From an uncultured Candidatus Melainabacteria bacterium (GTDB lineage: Bacteria; Cyanobacteriota; Vampirovibrionia; Gastranaerophilales; Gastranaerophilaceae): a stretch of 64,000 bases of DNA. The position numbers and the translations under genes were made by a program. Under the pieces are notes generated by a model that did no database searches, was not told the DNA's origin, and worked only from the letters and a program-made list of their open reading frames with translations. Location of the stretch: the NCBI GenBank assembly GCA_949841365.1, contig CATKZI010000005.1, positions 102,723 to 166,722 on the forward strand. Direction: 5' to 3'. This document shows positions 44,335 to 52,707 of the stretch, piece by piece; position 1 is the stretch's first letter, and every line of letters starts with the position of its first letter.

Positions 44335-44988
44335 ATGACTATAAATATATTACTCGTTGAAGATCAAAAACTTATAAGAGTCGGATTAATTTCACTTTTT
44401 GAAGGTGATATAAAAATAACAGCAGAGGCAGAGAGCGGAAAAGAAGCAGTTGAAAAATACCGTACAAATAAACCTGATGTTGTATTGATGGACATAGGAC
44501 TCCCTGATATTTCAGGGATTGAAGCTGCAAAAAGAATACTTGAAATCGATAACAAAGCAAAAATTATAATCTTAACTTCTCATCTGAGTGAACAGGAAGT
44601 TTTAGACGCACTTCATGCAGGAGCATGCGCTTATGCAATGAAAGATATTGGCACAGATATATTACAGATGGTTATAAAAACTGTTCATGAGGGTGCAATG
44701 TGGCTTGACCCGCAGGTTGTTCCCGTTTTGCGCGAGAAAAACTGCGGAGTAATTCCTCCGCGCCAAATGTCGAGAGCAATGTTTAAAGAACAGCACGCAA
44801 ACCTTACACAGCGTGAATACGAAGTTCTAAAGCTTGTGGTTGACGGACTTTCAAACAATGAAATTGCACAGGAATTGACGATTTCCGAACACACAGCAAA
44901 AGCCCATGTCTGCAATATCATACAAAAACTTGTGGTTGATGATAGAACTCAGGCGGCTGTGAAAGCATTAAAAGAGGGGCTTGTATAA
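44335..44988 (+). CDS. NarL/FixJ-family response regulator
   Basis: The 217-residue protein has a receiver domain with E9/D10, phospho-acceptor D53 in VVLMDIGLPD, ILTSH and KDIG; a linker with PPRQMSRAMF; and a LuxR-type HTH (LTQREYEVLKLVVDGLSNNEIAQELTIS is the core, given here in part). No kinase gene is adjacent. The next gene, 49 bp downstream, encodes a prepilin-like protein and could be cotranscribed. The ATG has AAGGAG. Confidence 0.93.
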   Translation: MTINILLVEDQKLIRVGLISLFEGDIKITAEAESGKEAVEKYRTNKPDVVLMDIGLPDISGIEAAKRILEIDNKAKIIILTSHLSEQEVLDALHAGACAYAMKDIGTDILQMVIKTVHEGAMWLDPQVVPVLREKNCGVIPPRQMSRAMFKEQHANLTQREYEVLKLVVDGLSNNEIAQELTISEHTAKAHVCNIIQKLVVDDRTQAAVKALKEGLV

Positions 44989-45037
44989 CTTGACAAAAGC
45001 TTGAAAATAATAAATAATAAACTCGGAGGTATTTATT

Positions 45038-45879
45038 ATGAAAAAGCTCAGAACAGCCCCCCCCCCTTCGAGCCGAGCAGAGGCACGAATGTAAGCGACA
45101 GACGAACAATCATAAACGGAAACCGCGTTTTTCGTTTTGATTGTGAGCGGTGCTGTTTATTGCGAGGCGCAGTCGTAGCCTTCACACTTGCTGAGGCTTT
45201 AATTACATTAGGTATTATAGGTATCGTTGCTGCATTAACTATTCCAAACCTGATTACAAATCATAAAAGTCAGGTTTTACAGTCACAGTTTAAAAAAACA
45301 TACAATGAATTATCGCAGATTAATCAAAAATTCATTTATGACTATGGGATGAACATGTGCGAATATGACTGGATGCTTGTAGAAAGCGGAATGACAGTTA
45401 CAAACGCCTCAAAAGAATTTGCAAAAAAATTCGGAGAATATTTTGTTACCAAAAATAAAAATATAGGATGGGAAAAAATTATCGCAAACGTTAAAACACT
45501 AACCGGCAGTTCTGTAAATTTAGGAATGTTTGATGACGGTTATAATTACGATTTTATGAAGCGCACATATTTTTTTGAATATGGCTCTCCTACGGGAAAA
45601 TGTCCGGTAATTAGTGTTGACATAAACGGCATATCAAAAAAGCCAAATCAGCTGGGCATTGATATCTTTTCATTCCGCCCGACACTTGACGGCAGAATAA
45701 TCCCAGTCGGAAATCCTAACAATGTTAGCGATAATAAAAACGGAAACCAGTCAAACTTAATTATATGTTCCCAAACGGACAATTCCAATATGAACGGTTT
45801 CGGATGTGCATTTTGGGCATCAATAGATAAACACCCGCAAGATAATACAAAGTCTTATTGGAAAGATTTTATCAAATAA
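45038..45879 (+). CDS. Prepilin-like (type IV pilin/pseudopilin family) protein, frame broken at a poly-C tract
   Basis: The type III signal region is intact: AFTLAEALITLGIIGIVAAL, with the cleavage site A|F, Glu at +5 and a hydrophobic helix, followed by TIPNLITNHKSQ and a globular domain with Cys pairs. The ATG at 45038 has an excellent GGAGG 8 bases upstream, but its frame stops after 18 codons. A one-base gain in the ten-C run (45057-45066), or a two-base loss, joins it to the pilin frame. The leader would then be 48 residues, very long, and includes RGTNVSDRRT from a dispersed repeat. It may be phase variable, a sequencing error in a homopolymer, or decayed. Confidence 0.75.
45057..45066 (+). 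repeat. C10 homopolymer in the prepilin leader
   Basis: Ten consecutive C in an AT-rich genome, seven codons after a strong start. Ten C puts the start codon out of frame with the pilin; eleven or eight would restore it. Confidence 0.9.
45082..45110 (+). repeat. Dispersed repeat copy C, inside the prepilin leader
   Basis: Reads GGCACGAATGTAAGCGACAG then ACGAAC. Compared with copy B (GGAGCGAACGTAAGTGAGCG) it keeps the CGAA-TAAG-GA core but lacks four bases. In the pilin frame it encodes GTNVSDRR; the same phase of copy A encodes GTNISE. Confidence 0.5.
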
Positions 45880-45905
45880 AAAAAGAGGCTTTACGCCTCT
45901 TTTTT
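45879..45905. terminator. Bidirectional terminator shared by convergent genes
   Basis: An 11-bp stem AAAAAAGAGGC / GCCTCTTTTTT with loop TTTAC. The prepilin stop and the stop of the minus-strand 49-residue gene both lie inside it. Confidence 0.9.
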
Positions 45906-46040
45906 GTGCTCCATTTTGTCTGCGATTTTTTCTTTTACGTCATGTGCTTTTTCTTTAATTTTTTCAGCACCTTTTTTAATATCCTGCTTAAGTTCGCAGG
46001 CTTCGTTTTTAATTTTTTCTTTCATTGTTTCTTTTTCCAT
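45891..46040 (-). CDS. 49-residue Lys/Glu-rich helical protein
   Basis: ATG at 46040 has a GGAG site 8 bases upstream and the frame ends TAA at 45891. The product (begins MEKETMKEKIKNEACEL, ends KMEHKKEA) is one amphipathic charged helix, like the helical tails of YtxH proteins or small stress proteins of the CsbD type, without a membrane segment. It is probably abundant and cytosolic. Its stop is inside the terminator shared with the prepilin gene. Confidence 0.7.
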   Translation of the reverse strand: MEKETMKEKIKNEACELKQDIKKGAEKIKEKAHDVKEKIADKMEHKKEA

Positions 46041-46110
46041 AATTATTCTCCTTCCAAATACATTATTCTTTGTTTTTGGTAAAATTTAATCAGAAGAAAG
46101 TTTTATATGT

Positions 46111-46116
46111 TATAAT
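46111..46116 (+). promoter_or_regulatory. -10 box of the flippase gene
   Basis: TATAAT with a purine start site expected near 46123, followed by AAGGA (46127-46131). This argues against the upstream in-frame ATG at 46070. Confidence 0.5.
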
Positions 46117-46135
46117 ACTTTATGGGAAGGATTTT

Positions 46136-47560
46136 TTGGCAATAATGGATGAAAGAACAGCAAAAAACTATTCACTTATAATGAGAAATATTTTTGATTA
46201 CCTGCCTTCAAGGATTTTGATTATTTTAAATTCCATAATCATAATCCCTATTTTTGCACACATCCTTGACACCAAACAAATGAGCATATTCTTAATCGCA
46301 ACACAGATGTTGAATATAATGCTCACCTGCACTTTTGATTGGATTACAAAAGCTGTATTAAGATTTCATGAAAAATACAGATTTCAAGGGATGATTGATG
46401 CGCTGTTTTCAACCGTTTTTTGGATTTCCATAATAGCTTATGCCTTAATTTTCATCTCATATTTTATATTTAAAGATGTTATTTCTGCAAAATTCGCTAT
46501 AAACAATTTAACTTTCTTACTTACAATATTTCTTGTTATTCCTTGCAGTATAAGACAGTTTTTATATCAAATATTAAGAATAAGAAATCAGGCAAAACTT
46601 TATACATTAAGCATTTTGCTGTATCAATTCAGTTTTATAGCTCTATTCTTATGCATATATCAATTACTGCCTAACGCTTCTGCCATTCTGATAGCAATGA
46701 ATATTGCAATATTTGCAATAGATATTTATATTATACGCTCCATTAAATTCAATTATAAACTTAGCGTATCTATAGACAAAGCTATTGCATTTGAAGTTTT
46801 AAAATATGCACTGCCACTGATTTTTACAAATACATGTTACTGGTATGTATTAAATATTGCAAAATTTTTATTTCAACAAGAACAGGATTACCTAAATACG
46901 GCAATTGCAGGAACAGCCTGGATACTTTCAAGCAGTATAACTCCGTTTATGACCGTGTTTATGTTTGCATCATTCCCAATTATAGTAAAAAAATTCGAAT
47001 TAAAAAAGAGATTTAAACAGTATTACACAAATATGCTTCAGCTTTATTGCTTTATTTTTATACCAATGGTAAGCATTTTTTGTTTTTATTCAAAAGAAAT
47101 CACTGCCATTGTACTCCCCGAAAAATATGCACCCGTTGCATATATACTGCCATTCTTTGCATTAGCGGGGTTTTTACATGAGCTTATGAAACTTATCAAC
47201 ATAAAATACCATTTAAAAATTAAAACTTATGTTGAAATGCTCATTGCCGGCTTTATTGCAATTTCTGCATATTTCTTAAATATAGGATTAATCGGCAAAT
47301 ATGCCGTAATAGGTGCAGGTATTGCACTGTTTGCAACTGAACTTGCTTTGATATTGGTTAATATTTTTACAGGTGATAAAAACCTTGATTACATAAATTA
47401 TAAAAATCTTTCAAAAACATTTATATGCGTATGCTTATTAGGTTTGGCAAGTTTTTGGGTTCTAAACGGTTTAAACTGCAGCAGTTTAGTAAAAGTAATA
47501 CTTTACAGTTGTCTATACGTTTTAACTTGTACAGTTCTTAGAAAACGTATCTTGTCTTAA
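46136..47560 (+). CDS. Polytopic membrane protein, polysaccharide flippase-like (MATE/MOP superfamily)
   Basis: About 474 residues with roughly 12-14 hydrophobic segments, for example RILIILNSIIIIPIFAHIL at the N-terminus and FPIIVKKFELKKRFKQYYT between segments. The layout, length and YYTNMLQLYCFIFIPMV region fit Wzx/RfbX-type flippases that move lipid-linked glycans outward. No glycan gene cluster surrounds it, so the substrate is unknown. Start: TTG 46136 with AAGGA 4 bases upstream; ATG 46145 is an alternative. It overlaps the convergent 47538 gene by 23 bp. Confidence 0.8.
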   Translation: MAIMDERTAKNYSLIMRNIFDYLPSRILIILNSIIIIPIFAHILDTKQMSIFLIATQMLNIMLTCTFDWITKAVLRFHEKYRFQGMIDALFSTVFWISIIAYALIFISYFIFKDVISAKFAINNLTFLLTIFLVIPCSIRQFLYQILRIRNQAKLYTLSILLYQFSFIALFLCIYQLLPNASAILIAMNIAIFAIDIYIIRSIKFNYKLSVSIDKAIAFEVLKYALPLIFTNTCYWYVLNIAKFLFQQEQDYLNTAIAGTAWILSSSITPFMTVFMFASFPIIVKKFELKKRFKQYYTNMLQLYCFIFIPMVSIFCFYSKEITAIVLPEKYAPVAYILPFFALAGFLHELMKLINIKYHLKIKTYVEMLIAGFIAISAYFLNIGLIGKYAVIGAGIALFATELALILVNIFTGDKNLDYINYKNLSKTFICVCLLGLASFWVLNGLNCSSLVKVILYSCLYVLTCTVLRKRILS

Positions 47561-49262
47561 TTTTAAAGTTTTTCTTATCGTCCAAAAATGCTTTGTTCAT
47601 TTTTTCAAAGTTTTCCTGTTCAAGCTTTGTTGGGTTATATCTTGCCCAAACTGCATAACGAACAGTTATTTTTGGAACTTGAGATGCATTTACAAGTTTA
47701 TAATTTACATCTACGAGATTGTTGTCTTTTGCAAATTTTTTAAGATCTTTAATATTTTTTGTAAAATCATCCTTTAATATACCGATTGTATTTTCATCCA
47801 GCCAATATAAAGAAACTCTGTGATAACCGGCATCAGTATAAATTTTATTAAACATCACAGTATATTTATCAAGCTTATCTTTATCCTGAATTAAAGAATA
47901 AACCTCTGCATTAATAATATCATTAATTTCTTTATATTGATGTTCAAATATTACTTGTTTGAATATGGCAACTTCTCTTGGTTCTTCCATCAAGAACAGT
48001 TTATTGAGTGTCTTTTGTGCAAAGTTATTCAATTTTTCAACGTCTTTAACATTACCGCGTTCTTCAAGCTCTTTTACCGTTGAAAGCAAAACATTATACA
48101 TAGTCTTAATTTTGCCATCTCTAAGAAGTCGCAAATAAAGATTAGGATGTTCTTGAATTAAAAGCAGGTTCGTACAAATATTTGAATATTCATTCAAAAG
48201 CTGAATATCTCTGTTTTGCATATTTTTCAGAACAGTTTGTGAAATATCATCCATTGTTTCTTTATCAAGCAAAGGTGATGCAATATCTGCTGTCTGCATA
48301 ATACGTTTAAGCATTTTTACAGGTCTGTCTTTCATTACCTGAATATTTGAAATTTCCTGCAAATGTCTTTTGTATGAAATCATTCTGTAATACAGATATT
48401 TTTCATCATCATTTATATAAGATAAATTTTTAAGGAATTTTTTAGATTTGTTCCCCGTAAAAGTTGAAGAAGCAAAAAATCTCCTTGCCAACTGCATTCT
48501 CTCACCCAAGAAAGATTCCGGCACAATCTCTACAAGAACATCTTTATCATTGTATTTTATTGTAATAAAGAATTCGGGAATTATTGAAATTGACCTTACA
48601 TATCTTGGCATAGTCTTGTTGTACGATACGACATCACTGTAAAGCATTATCGGCTCATAATTTTCAATAAGAATCTCATAAGGTCTCATAACATACGGCA
48701 AATCCATCTCTGAACCGTCATCAACAGTTTTCATCGTATGATTTATATATTCTTTACCGCTTACGGCATTTGCCAAATTCTCTGAAATAGCTTTAATATT
48801 TGTTTTACGCTGTCTTGCTGTTTCTCCCAAAATTTCCAATTGAGATTTGTCAACATAGAATTTCTTATCTTCCGTTAAGTTTACATAATAATTAAACAAA
48901 TATTGAAATGAATTCATTTTCTCAACTACAGATTGAGCAATCTCTTTTGAATTTGTTCCGTCAAAAACGTATTCGCCAAGATTCAAACCGACAGAATAAT
49001 CCAAATCATTCGGAATTAAGTTGTTATTCAAAAATCCCGACCCGTAAGCGTTTTCAAAAATATATTCATACTCAAGCCCGTCATTGACAGAATACTTGCG
49101 GGCAAAATTTAAACCTTTATCAATTCCTCTGATTGTTTCGGCAATTTTGACGTAACTTCCCGTATAAGTATACGGATTAACCCAATTAAACGTAACAACA
49201 CGTTTAAAAACTATAAACAAACCCAATAGCAAAACAATTGCACAAATAATAATCTTCTTCAT
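47538..49262 (-). CDS. Large anchored or exported protein of unknown function, paralog of 50842 gene
   Basis: The 574-residue protein has an N-terminal signal or anchor (IIICAIVLLLGLFIVFKRVV) and a long, mostly helical extracytoplasmic region. The block NAYGSGFLNNNLIPNDLD (GS at 74-75, D86 and D88) is shared with the paralog and resembles the G-S-x(n)-D-x-D motif of nucleotidyltransferases. Other shared blocks are RRFFASS, LKRIMQTADI and YHRVSLYWLDENTIGIL. The start at 49262 is set by a consensus promoter that overlaps the earlier in-frame ATG at 49292. Confidence 0.78.
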   Translation of the reverse strand: MKKIIICAIVLLLGLFIVFKRVVTFNWVNPYTYTGSYVKIAETIRGIDKGLNFARKYSVNDGLEYEYIFENAYGSGFLNNNLIPNDLDYSVGLNLGEYVFDGTNSKEIAQSVVEKMNSFQYLFNYYVNLTEDKKFYVDKSQLEILGETARQRKTNIKAISENLANAVSGKEYINHTMKTVDDGSEMDLPYVMRPYEILIENYEPIMLYSDVVSYNKTMPRYVRSISIIPEFFITIKYNDKDVLVEIVPESFLGERMQLARRFFASSTFTGNKSKKFLKNLSYINDDEKYLYYRMISYKRHLQEISNIQVMKDRPVKMLKRIMQTADIASPLLDKETMDDISQTVLKNMQNRDIQLLNEYSNICTNLLLIQEHPNLYLRLLRDGKIKTMYNVLLSTVKELEERGNVKDVEKLNNFAQKTLNKLFLMEEPREVAIFKQVIFEHQYKEINDIINAEVYSLIQDKDKLDKYTVMFNKIYTDAGYHRVSLYWLDENTIGILKDDFTKNIKDLKKFAKDNNLVDVNYKLVNASQVPKITVRYAVWARYNPTKLEQENFEKMNKAFLDDKKNFKIKTRYVF

Positions 49263-49268
49263 AACATA

Positions 49269-49297
49269 ATTATATATACCCGAAAATTTCATGTCAA
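49269..49297 (-). promoter_or_regulatory. Consensus leaderless promoter of the 47538-49262 gene
   Basis: Minus strand: perfect -35 TTGACA (49297-49292), 17-bp spacer, perfect -10 TATAAT (49274-49269), six bases, ATG at 49262. The predicted transcript starts at the A of ATG. Confidence 0.85.
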
Positions 49298-49298
49298 C

Positions 49299-49327
49299 TT
49301 GAAAGCATAAAATTTTTTATTTAAAAT
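49299..49327 (+). promoter_or_regulatory. Promoter of tcdA, back to back with the opposite promoter
   Basis: -35 TTGAAA (49299-49304), 17-bp spacer, -10 TAAAAT (49322-49327), then seven bases to ATG 49335. One base separates this -35 from the minus-strand -35. Confidence 0.75.
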
Positions 49328-49334
49328 ATTGACC

Positions 49335-50018
49335 ATGTCTGAACAATTTTCAAGAACTGAAATGCTTATAGGCAGTGAGAATTTAGCAAAACTTGCAAAT
49401 TCGCATGTTGCGGTTTTCGGCGTCGGCGGTGTCGGCGGCTATGCGATTGAAGCATTGGTCAGAAGCGGAATAGGAAAAATTGATATTATTGACAACGATA
49501 AAGTATCAATAAGCAACCTTAACCGTCAAATTATAGCCCTGCACAGCACAATAGGCAAATATAAAGTTGATGTTGCAAAAGAAAGAATTTCAGATATCAA
49601 TCCAAACATAACCGTAAACGCATACAAAGTTTTTTACACACCTGAAACTTCTGACCAATTTGATTTTACTAAATATGATTACATTGTAGATGCAATTGAT
49701 ACGGTATCAGGCAAAATTGAGCTTATAATACAGGCAAACCAAGCTCAAACCCCTATAATCTCATCAATGGGAGCGGGAAACAAAATGAACCCTGCCGATT
49801 TTGAAGTTTCAGATATTTACAAAACCTCAGTCTGTCCTCTGGCAAAAGTTATGAGGCAGGAACTGAAAAAACGCGGGATAAAAAAGCTTAAAGTCGTATA
49901 TTCAAAAGAACCTCCCATAAAACAAGAAGGCAGAAGAATTCCCGCAAGCAATGCCTTTGTTCCGTCAACAGTAGGATTAATTATTGCAAGTGAGGTTATA
50001 AAAGATTTGATAAAATAA
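49335..50018 (+). CDS. tcdA: tRNA threonylcarbamoyladenosine dehydratase-like (ThiF/E1 family)
   Basis: The 227-residue protein has the E1-like nucleotide-binding motif VAVFGVGGVGGYAIEALVRSG, DNDKVSISNLNRQ, the Cys-containing KTSVCPLAKVMRQELKKRGI, and PASNAFVPSTVGLIIASEVI. This matches TcdA (CsdL/YgdL), which makes the cyclic form of t6A at tRNA position 37. A ThiF/MoeB adenylyltransferase is less likely, since it lacks their zinc Cys pairs. The leaderless-type promoter supports ATG 49335. Confidence 0.9.
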   Translation: MSEQFSRTEMLIGSENLAKLANSHVAVFGVGGVGGYAIEALVRSGIGKIDIIDNDKVSISNLNRQIIALHSTIGKYKVDVAKERISDINPNITVNAYKVFYTPETSDQFDFTKYDYIVDAIDTVSGKIELIIQANQAQTPIISSMGAGNKMNPADFEVSDIYKTSVCPLAKVMRQELKKRGIKKLKVVYSKEPPIKQEGRRIPASNAFVPSTVGLIIASEVIKDLIK

Positions 50019-50051
50019 TGAAAATATGATATTTTGAAAAAAGAGGATAGT

Positions 50052-50855
50052 ATGAGAGAGAAATTAACTAAATTTATAAAAAACAAATGGACACAAAGAT
50101 TTATATTATTTGTCATTATATTTAATTCAATAATTCTCGGAATGATGACAAGTAACGCACTAATGGCAAAATACGGGAATTTAATGAACCACCTTTGCAA
50201 TATATGTGTTTGGATATTCACAGTCGAACTTGCCATAAAATTATATGTTTACAAAAAATCATTTTTTAAAGACGGTTGGAATATATTCGATTTCTTTATC
50301 GTAGCTGTATCGTGGGTTCCGACAGGCGGAGTATTCTCGTCTTTCCGAGTATTCAGAATTTTGAGAACTCTCAGAGCACTAAGACTTATCACACAGCTTG
50401 AAAAATTACGCGTAATTGTTCAAGCAATTATTGATTCTATACCTAACGTAAGCTGGGCATGCGTTTTATTGCTTATAATATTTTATATTTTCGCAATAAT
50501 GGGTACTACATTATTTGCGACAGATTTCCCTGAAGCTTTCGGAACACTCGGAAAAAGTCTGTTTACAATGTTTCAGCTGACAACACTTGAAGCCTGGCCC
50601 GATATAGCACGTGATGTTATGGTAAAATATCCGTTTGCATGGACTTATTTCGTATCTTTTATTCTTATTTCATCTTTTATCGTAATGAATGTGATTGTCG
50701 GTGTAGTAGTCAATGCAATCAGTGAAATAAGCGAAGATGTTAAAAAAGAAAAACTAAAGAAAGCCCTAAAAGACAGTGATTTAGAGCTTGAACTTTTTAA
50801 TCTTAAAGAACAAATCCAAAAAGTTGAGAATTTAATCGAACTTAAAAAATTATAA
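50052..50855 (+). CDS. Bacterial voltage-gated sodium channel (NaChBac-like)
   Basis: The 267-residue protein has a single six-segment channel unit. S4 carries Arg at every third position (FRVFRILRTLRALRL, about 97-111). The pore loop has the filter TTLEAWPD (about 176-183); NaChBac has LESW, so LEAW differs by one residue. S6 is FVSFILISSFIVMNVIVGVV, and the C-terminus is a coiled coil (LELELFNLKEQIQKVENLI) typical of tetramer assembly. The Glu filter favours Na+. ATG 50052 follows AGAGGA by 4 bases; an upstream TTG (50034) would precede that site. Its end overlaps the convergent 50842 gene. Confidence 0.92.
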   Translation: MREKLTKFIKNKWTQRFILFVIIFNSIILGMMTSNALMAKYGNLMNHLCNICVWIFTVELAIKLYVYKKSFFKDGWNIFDFFIVAVSWVPTGGVFSSFRVFRILRTLRALRLITQLEKLRVIVQAIIDSIPNVSWACVLLLIIFYIFAIMGTTLFATDFPEAFGTLGKSLFTMFQLTTLEAWPDIARDVMVKYPFAWTYFVSFILISSFIVMNVIVGVVVNAISEISEDVKKEKLKKALKDSDLELELFNLKEQIQKVENLIELKKL

Positions 50856-52578
50856 GTTTTCGTTTAACTTTGAAATTCTTTTTATCCTCAATCATTGAGT
50901 TATAAAGCTGTTCAAAAACTTCGTTTCTTTCTGACGATGCCCACAGCTTATAGCCCAATGAACCTGCAGGGGCTTTATCAATAAGTTTAACGGTTATTTC
51001 CGCAATATTATTATCTTTTGCAAACTTTCTCAAGTCTTTTATTGTTCTTGTATAATCATCGGCTAAAATACCTATTGTATTTTTGTCAAGCAAATAACAT
51101 GTAATTTCATGGTAGCCTGCATCTTGATAAATTTTGTTGAACATTTGAATATATTGAGCAATTTTTTCTTTATGCTGAACCTGAGAAACTAAAGATTTGT
51201 TTATTACAGCAAGCACTTTATCATACTTATCATAAAAAACATTCATTTTGTAATCAATTAACTTTTCTTCATCCTCAAACCCTGCAAGTCTTTCCAGTTC
51301 ATTCTGCCTGAAATCTTTTAACACTTTTATAGTATTTTTATCAAGCTTGCCTCTTTGCTCAAGTTCCGCATTAATATCAGATATAGTGTTTAAAAAGGTA
51401 TCAAGTTCACCGTTTCTTTTAAAAGTACTGTATAACTTATATGTTTTAGTTGAACGTGCAAGCATATCACAAGCATTTATATATTCATTTAAAAGTTGAA
51501 TTTCTCTATTGCTTAAATTATCATTTACAAATCCTGATATCTCATTGTAAATTTTATCGCCAATCATTGGAGAAATCATGTCAGCAGTCTGCATTATACG
51601 TTTAAGCTGCTTGACCGGTTTATCATCAGTAATACCGGCATTAAAAACATCTTGAAGATATGTTTTAAAAGTCAACATTCTATATGAAAAATATTTTTCA
51701 TCCTCAACTAAATATGGTCGTGTACTAATAAATTTTGCAGAAGAATTGTTGATATATACTGAAGATGCAAAAAAGTTTCTTGCAAGCTGAACTTTTTTGC
51801 CAAGAGCGATTTCCGGAACAATTTCAACCGTAGTAACATTATCTTCTGATTTCAAATCGAAATAGAATTCGGGAATTATTGAAATTTCTCTTTGATATTT
51901 AGGCATTGATGCATTATAAGAAACCAAATCACTTAAAACATGAAGCATAACATAGTTTCTCAACAAAACCTCATTAGATTTCATAACATAAGGGAGTGAA
52001 ATTTCTTTTTCCATACCATCTTCTTCATAATCAACTGTTCTGGTATAAGCTACATAATTGTCCCCTCCCCGAACAATTTCTTCCAGTGCAGACGCAATTC
52101 CTTCGATATTTTTCTCTTTAACACGTGCAAATTTCGATAAAAGAAGTAAAGGGTTATCGCCAATATAAGCCTCTTTATCTTCAGGGCTGTCTATATAATT
52201 AGAAAAAGAATATTGAAAAGCAGTAATTTTCGCAATCAAAGACCTTGCAATATCCTGTCCGTTTTTACCATCATACTCATACTCGCCGAGATAAATCCCA
52301 ATTGCAGTATCCAAATCGTTAGGTATAGGATTATTTTTCAAAAATCCAGATCCGTAAGCATTTATATATAAATATTCAAAATTTTGTCCTGCAGCTTTAG
52401 CATCAGAACGAACAACTTTTAAAGTTTTATCCAAATATTTTACGGCTTTTGCAATATGTTGAAAACCGCTTGTTTCAATATACGGGTTTGTATAAACAAA
52501 TAAAACAGCTCTTTCGGTATAAATATATACCACAATTGCAATAAATAAAATAATTAAAAGTAAAAATCTTTTTTTCAT
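50842..52578 (-). CDS. Large anchored or exported protein of unknown function, paralog of 47538 gene
   Basis: The 578-residue protein starts at ATG 52578 with AAGGAG 6 bases upstream. It has an N-terminal anchor (RFLLLIILFIAIVVYIYT) and the same order of blocks as its paralog: NAYGSGFLKNNPIPNDLD (GS at 76-77, D88 and D90), LGEYEYDGKNGQDIARSLI, RNFFASSVY, LKRIMQTADMISP, YHEITCYLLDKNTIGIL. Function unknown. The two paralogs flank tcdA and the Na+ channel gene on the opposite strand. A tRNA-Arg and its terminator lie immediately upstream. Confidence 0.78.
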   Translation of the reverse strand: MKKRFLLLIILFIAIVVYIYTERAVLFVYTNPYIETSGFQHIAKAVKYLDKTLKVVRSDAKAAGQNFEYLYINAYGSGFLKNNPIPNDLDTAIGIYLGEYEYDGKNGQDIARSLIAKITAFQYSFSNYIDSPEDKEAYIGDNPLLLLSKFARVKEKNIEGIASALEEIVRGGDNYVAYTRTVDYEEDGMEKEISLPYVMKSNEVLLRNYVMLHVLSDLVSYNASMPKYQREISIIPEFYFDLKSEDNVTTVEIVPEIALGKKVQLARNFFASSVYINNSSAKFISTRPYLVEDEKYFSYRMLTFKTYLQDVFNAGITDDKPVKQLKRIMQTADMISPMIGDKIYNEISGFVNDNLSNREIQLLNEYINACDMLARSTKTYKLYSTFKRNGELDTFLNTISDINAELEQRGKLDKNTIKVLKDFRQNELERLAGFEDEEKLIDYKMNVFYDKYDKVLAVINKSLVSQVQHKEKIAQYIQMFNKIYQDAGYHEITCYLLDKNTIGILADDYTRTIKDLRKFAKDNNIAEITVKLIDKAPAGSLGYKLWASSERNEVFEQLYNSMIEDKKNFKVKRKLIIF

Positions 52579-52595
52579 AAGCTCTCCTTGGTTAT

Positions 52596-52624
52596 AAAAA
52601 AAAGCCACTGAATACTACAATGGC
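52596..52624 (-). terminator. Terminator after tRNA-Arg
   Basis: Minus strand: GCCATTG / CAGTGGC stem (one G-T pair), 7-base loop, followed by eight T. It separates the tRNA from the 52578 gene start. Confidence 0.8.
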
Positions 52625-52633
52625 TCTTTTTAC

Positions 52634-52707
52634 TACGCGTGGAGGGATTCGAACCCCCGACCTTTTGGTTCGTAGCCAAACACTCTATCCAACTGAGCTA
52701 CACACGC
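52634..52707 (-). tRNA. tRNA-Arg (anticodon ACG)
   Basis: A 74-nt cloverleaf on the minus strand: acceptor GCGTGTG / CACGCGT with discriminator A, D-arm GCTCAGTTGGATAGAGT, anticodon stem TTTGG / CCAAA with loop CTACGAA, T-arm GGGGGTTCGAATCCCTC. Anticodon ACG (52673-52671) is normally deaminated to ICG. The 3' CCA is not encoded. Confidence 0.97.

Noticed and set aside
45858..46089. Phe/Cys-rich plus-strand frames after the prepilin gene
   Set aside because: They are antisense to the well-supported 49-residue protein gene at 45891-46040 and start inside the prepilin gene.
46070..46135. Upstream in-frame ATG extension of the flippase
   Set aside because: It would overlap the TATAAT box and the AAGGA site that fit the later start, and adds 22 residues before the family-like N-terminus.
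49263..49292. 10-residue N-terminal extension of the 47538 gene
   Set aside because: It coincides with a consensus TTGACA-17-TATAAT promoter; the later ATG starts a normal signal sequence.
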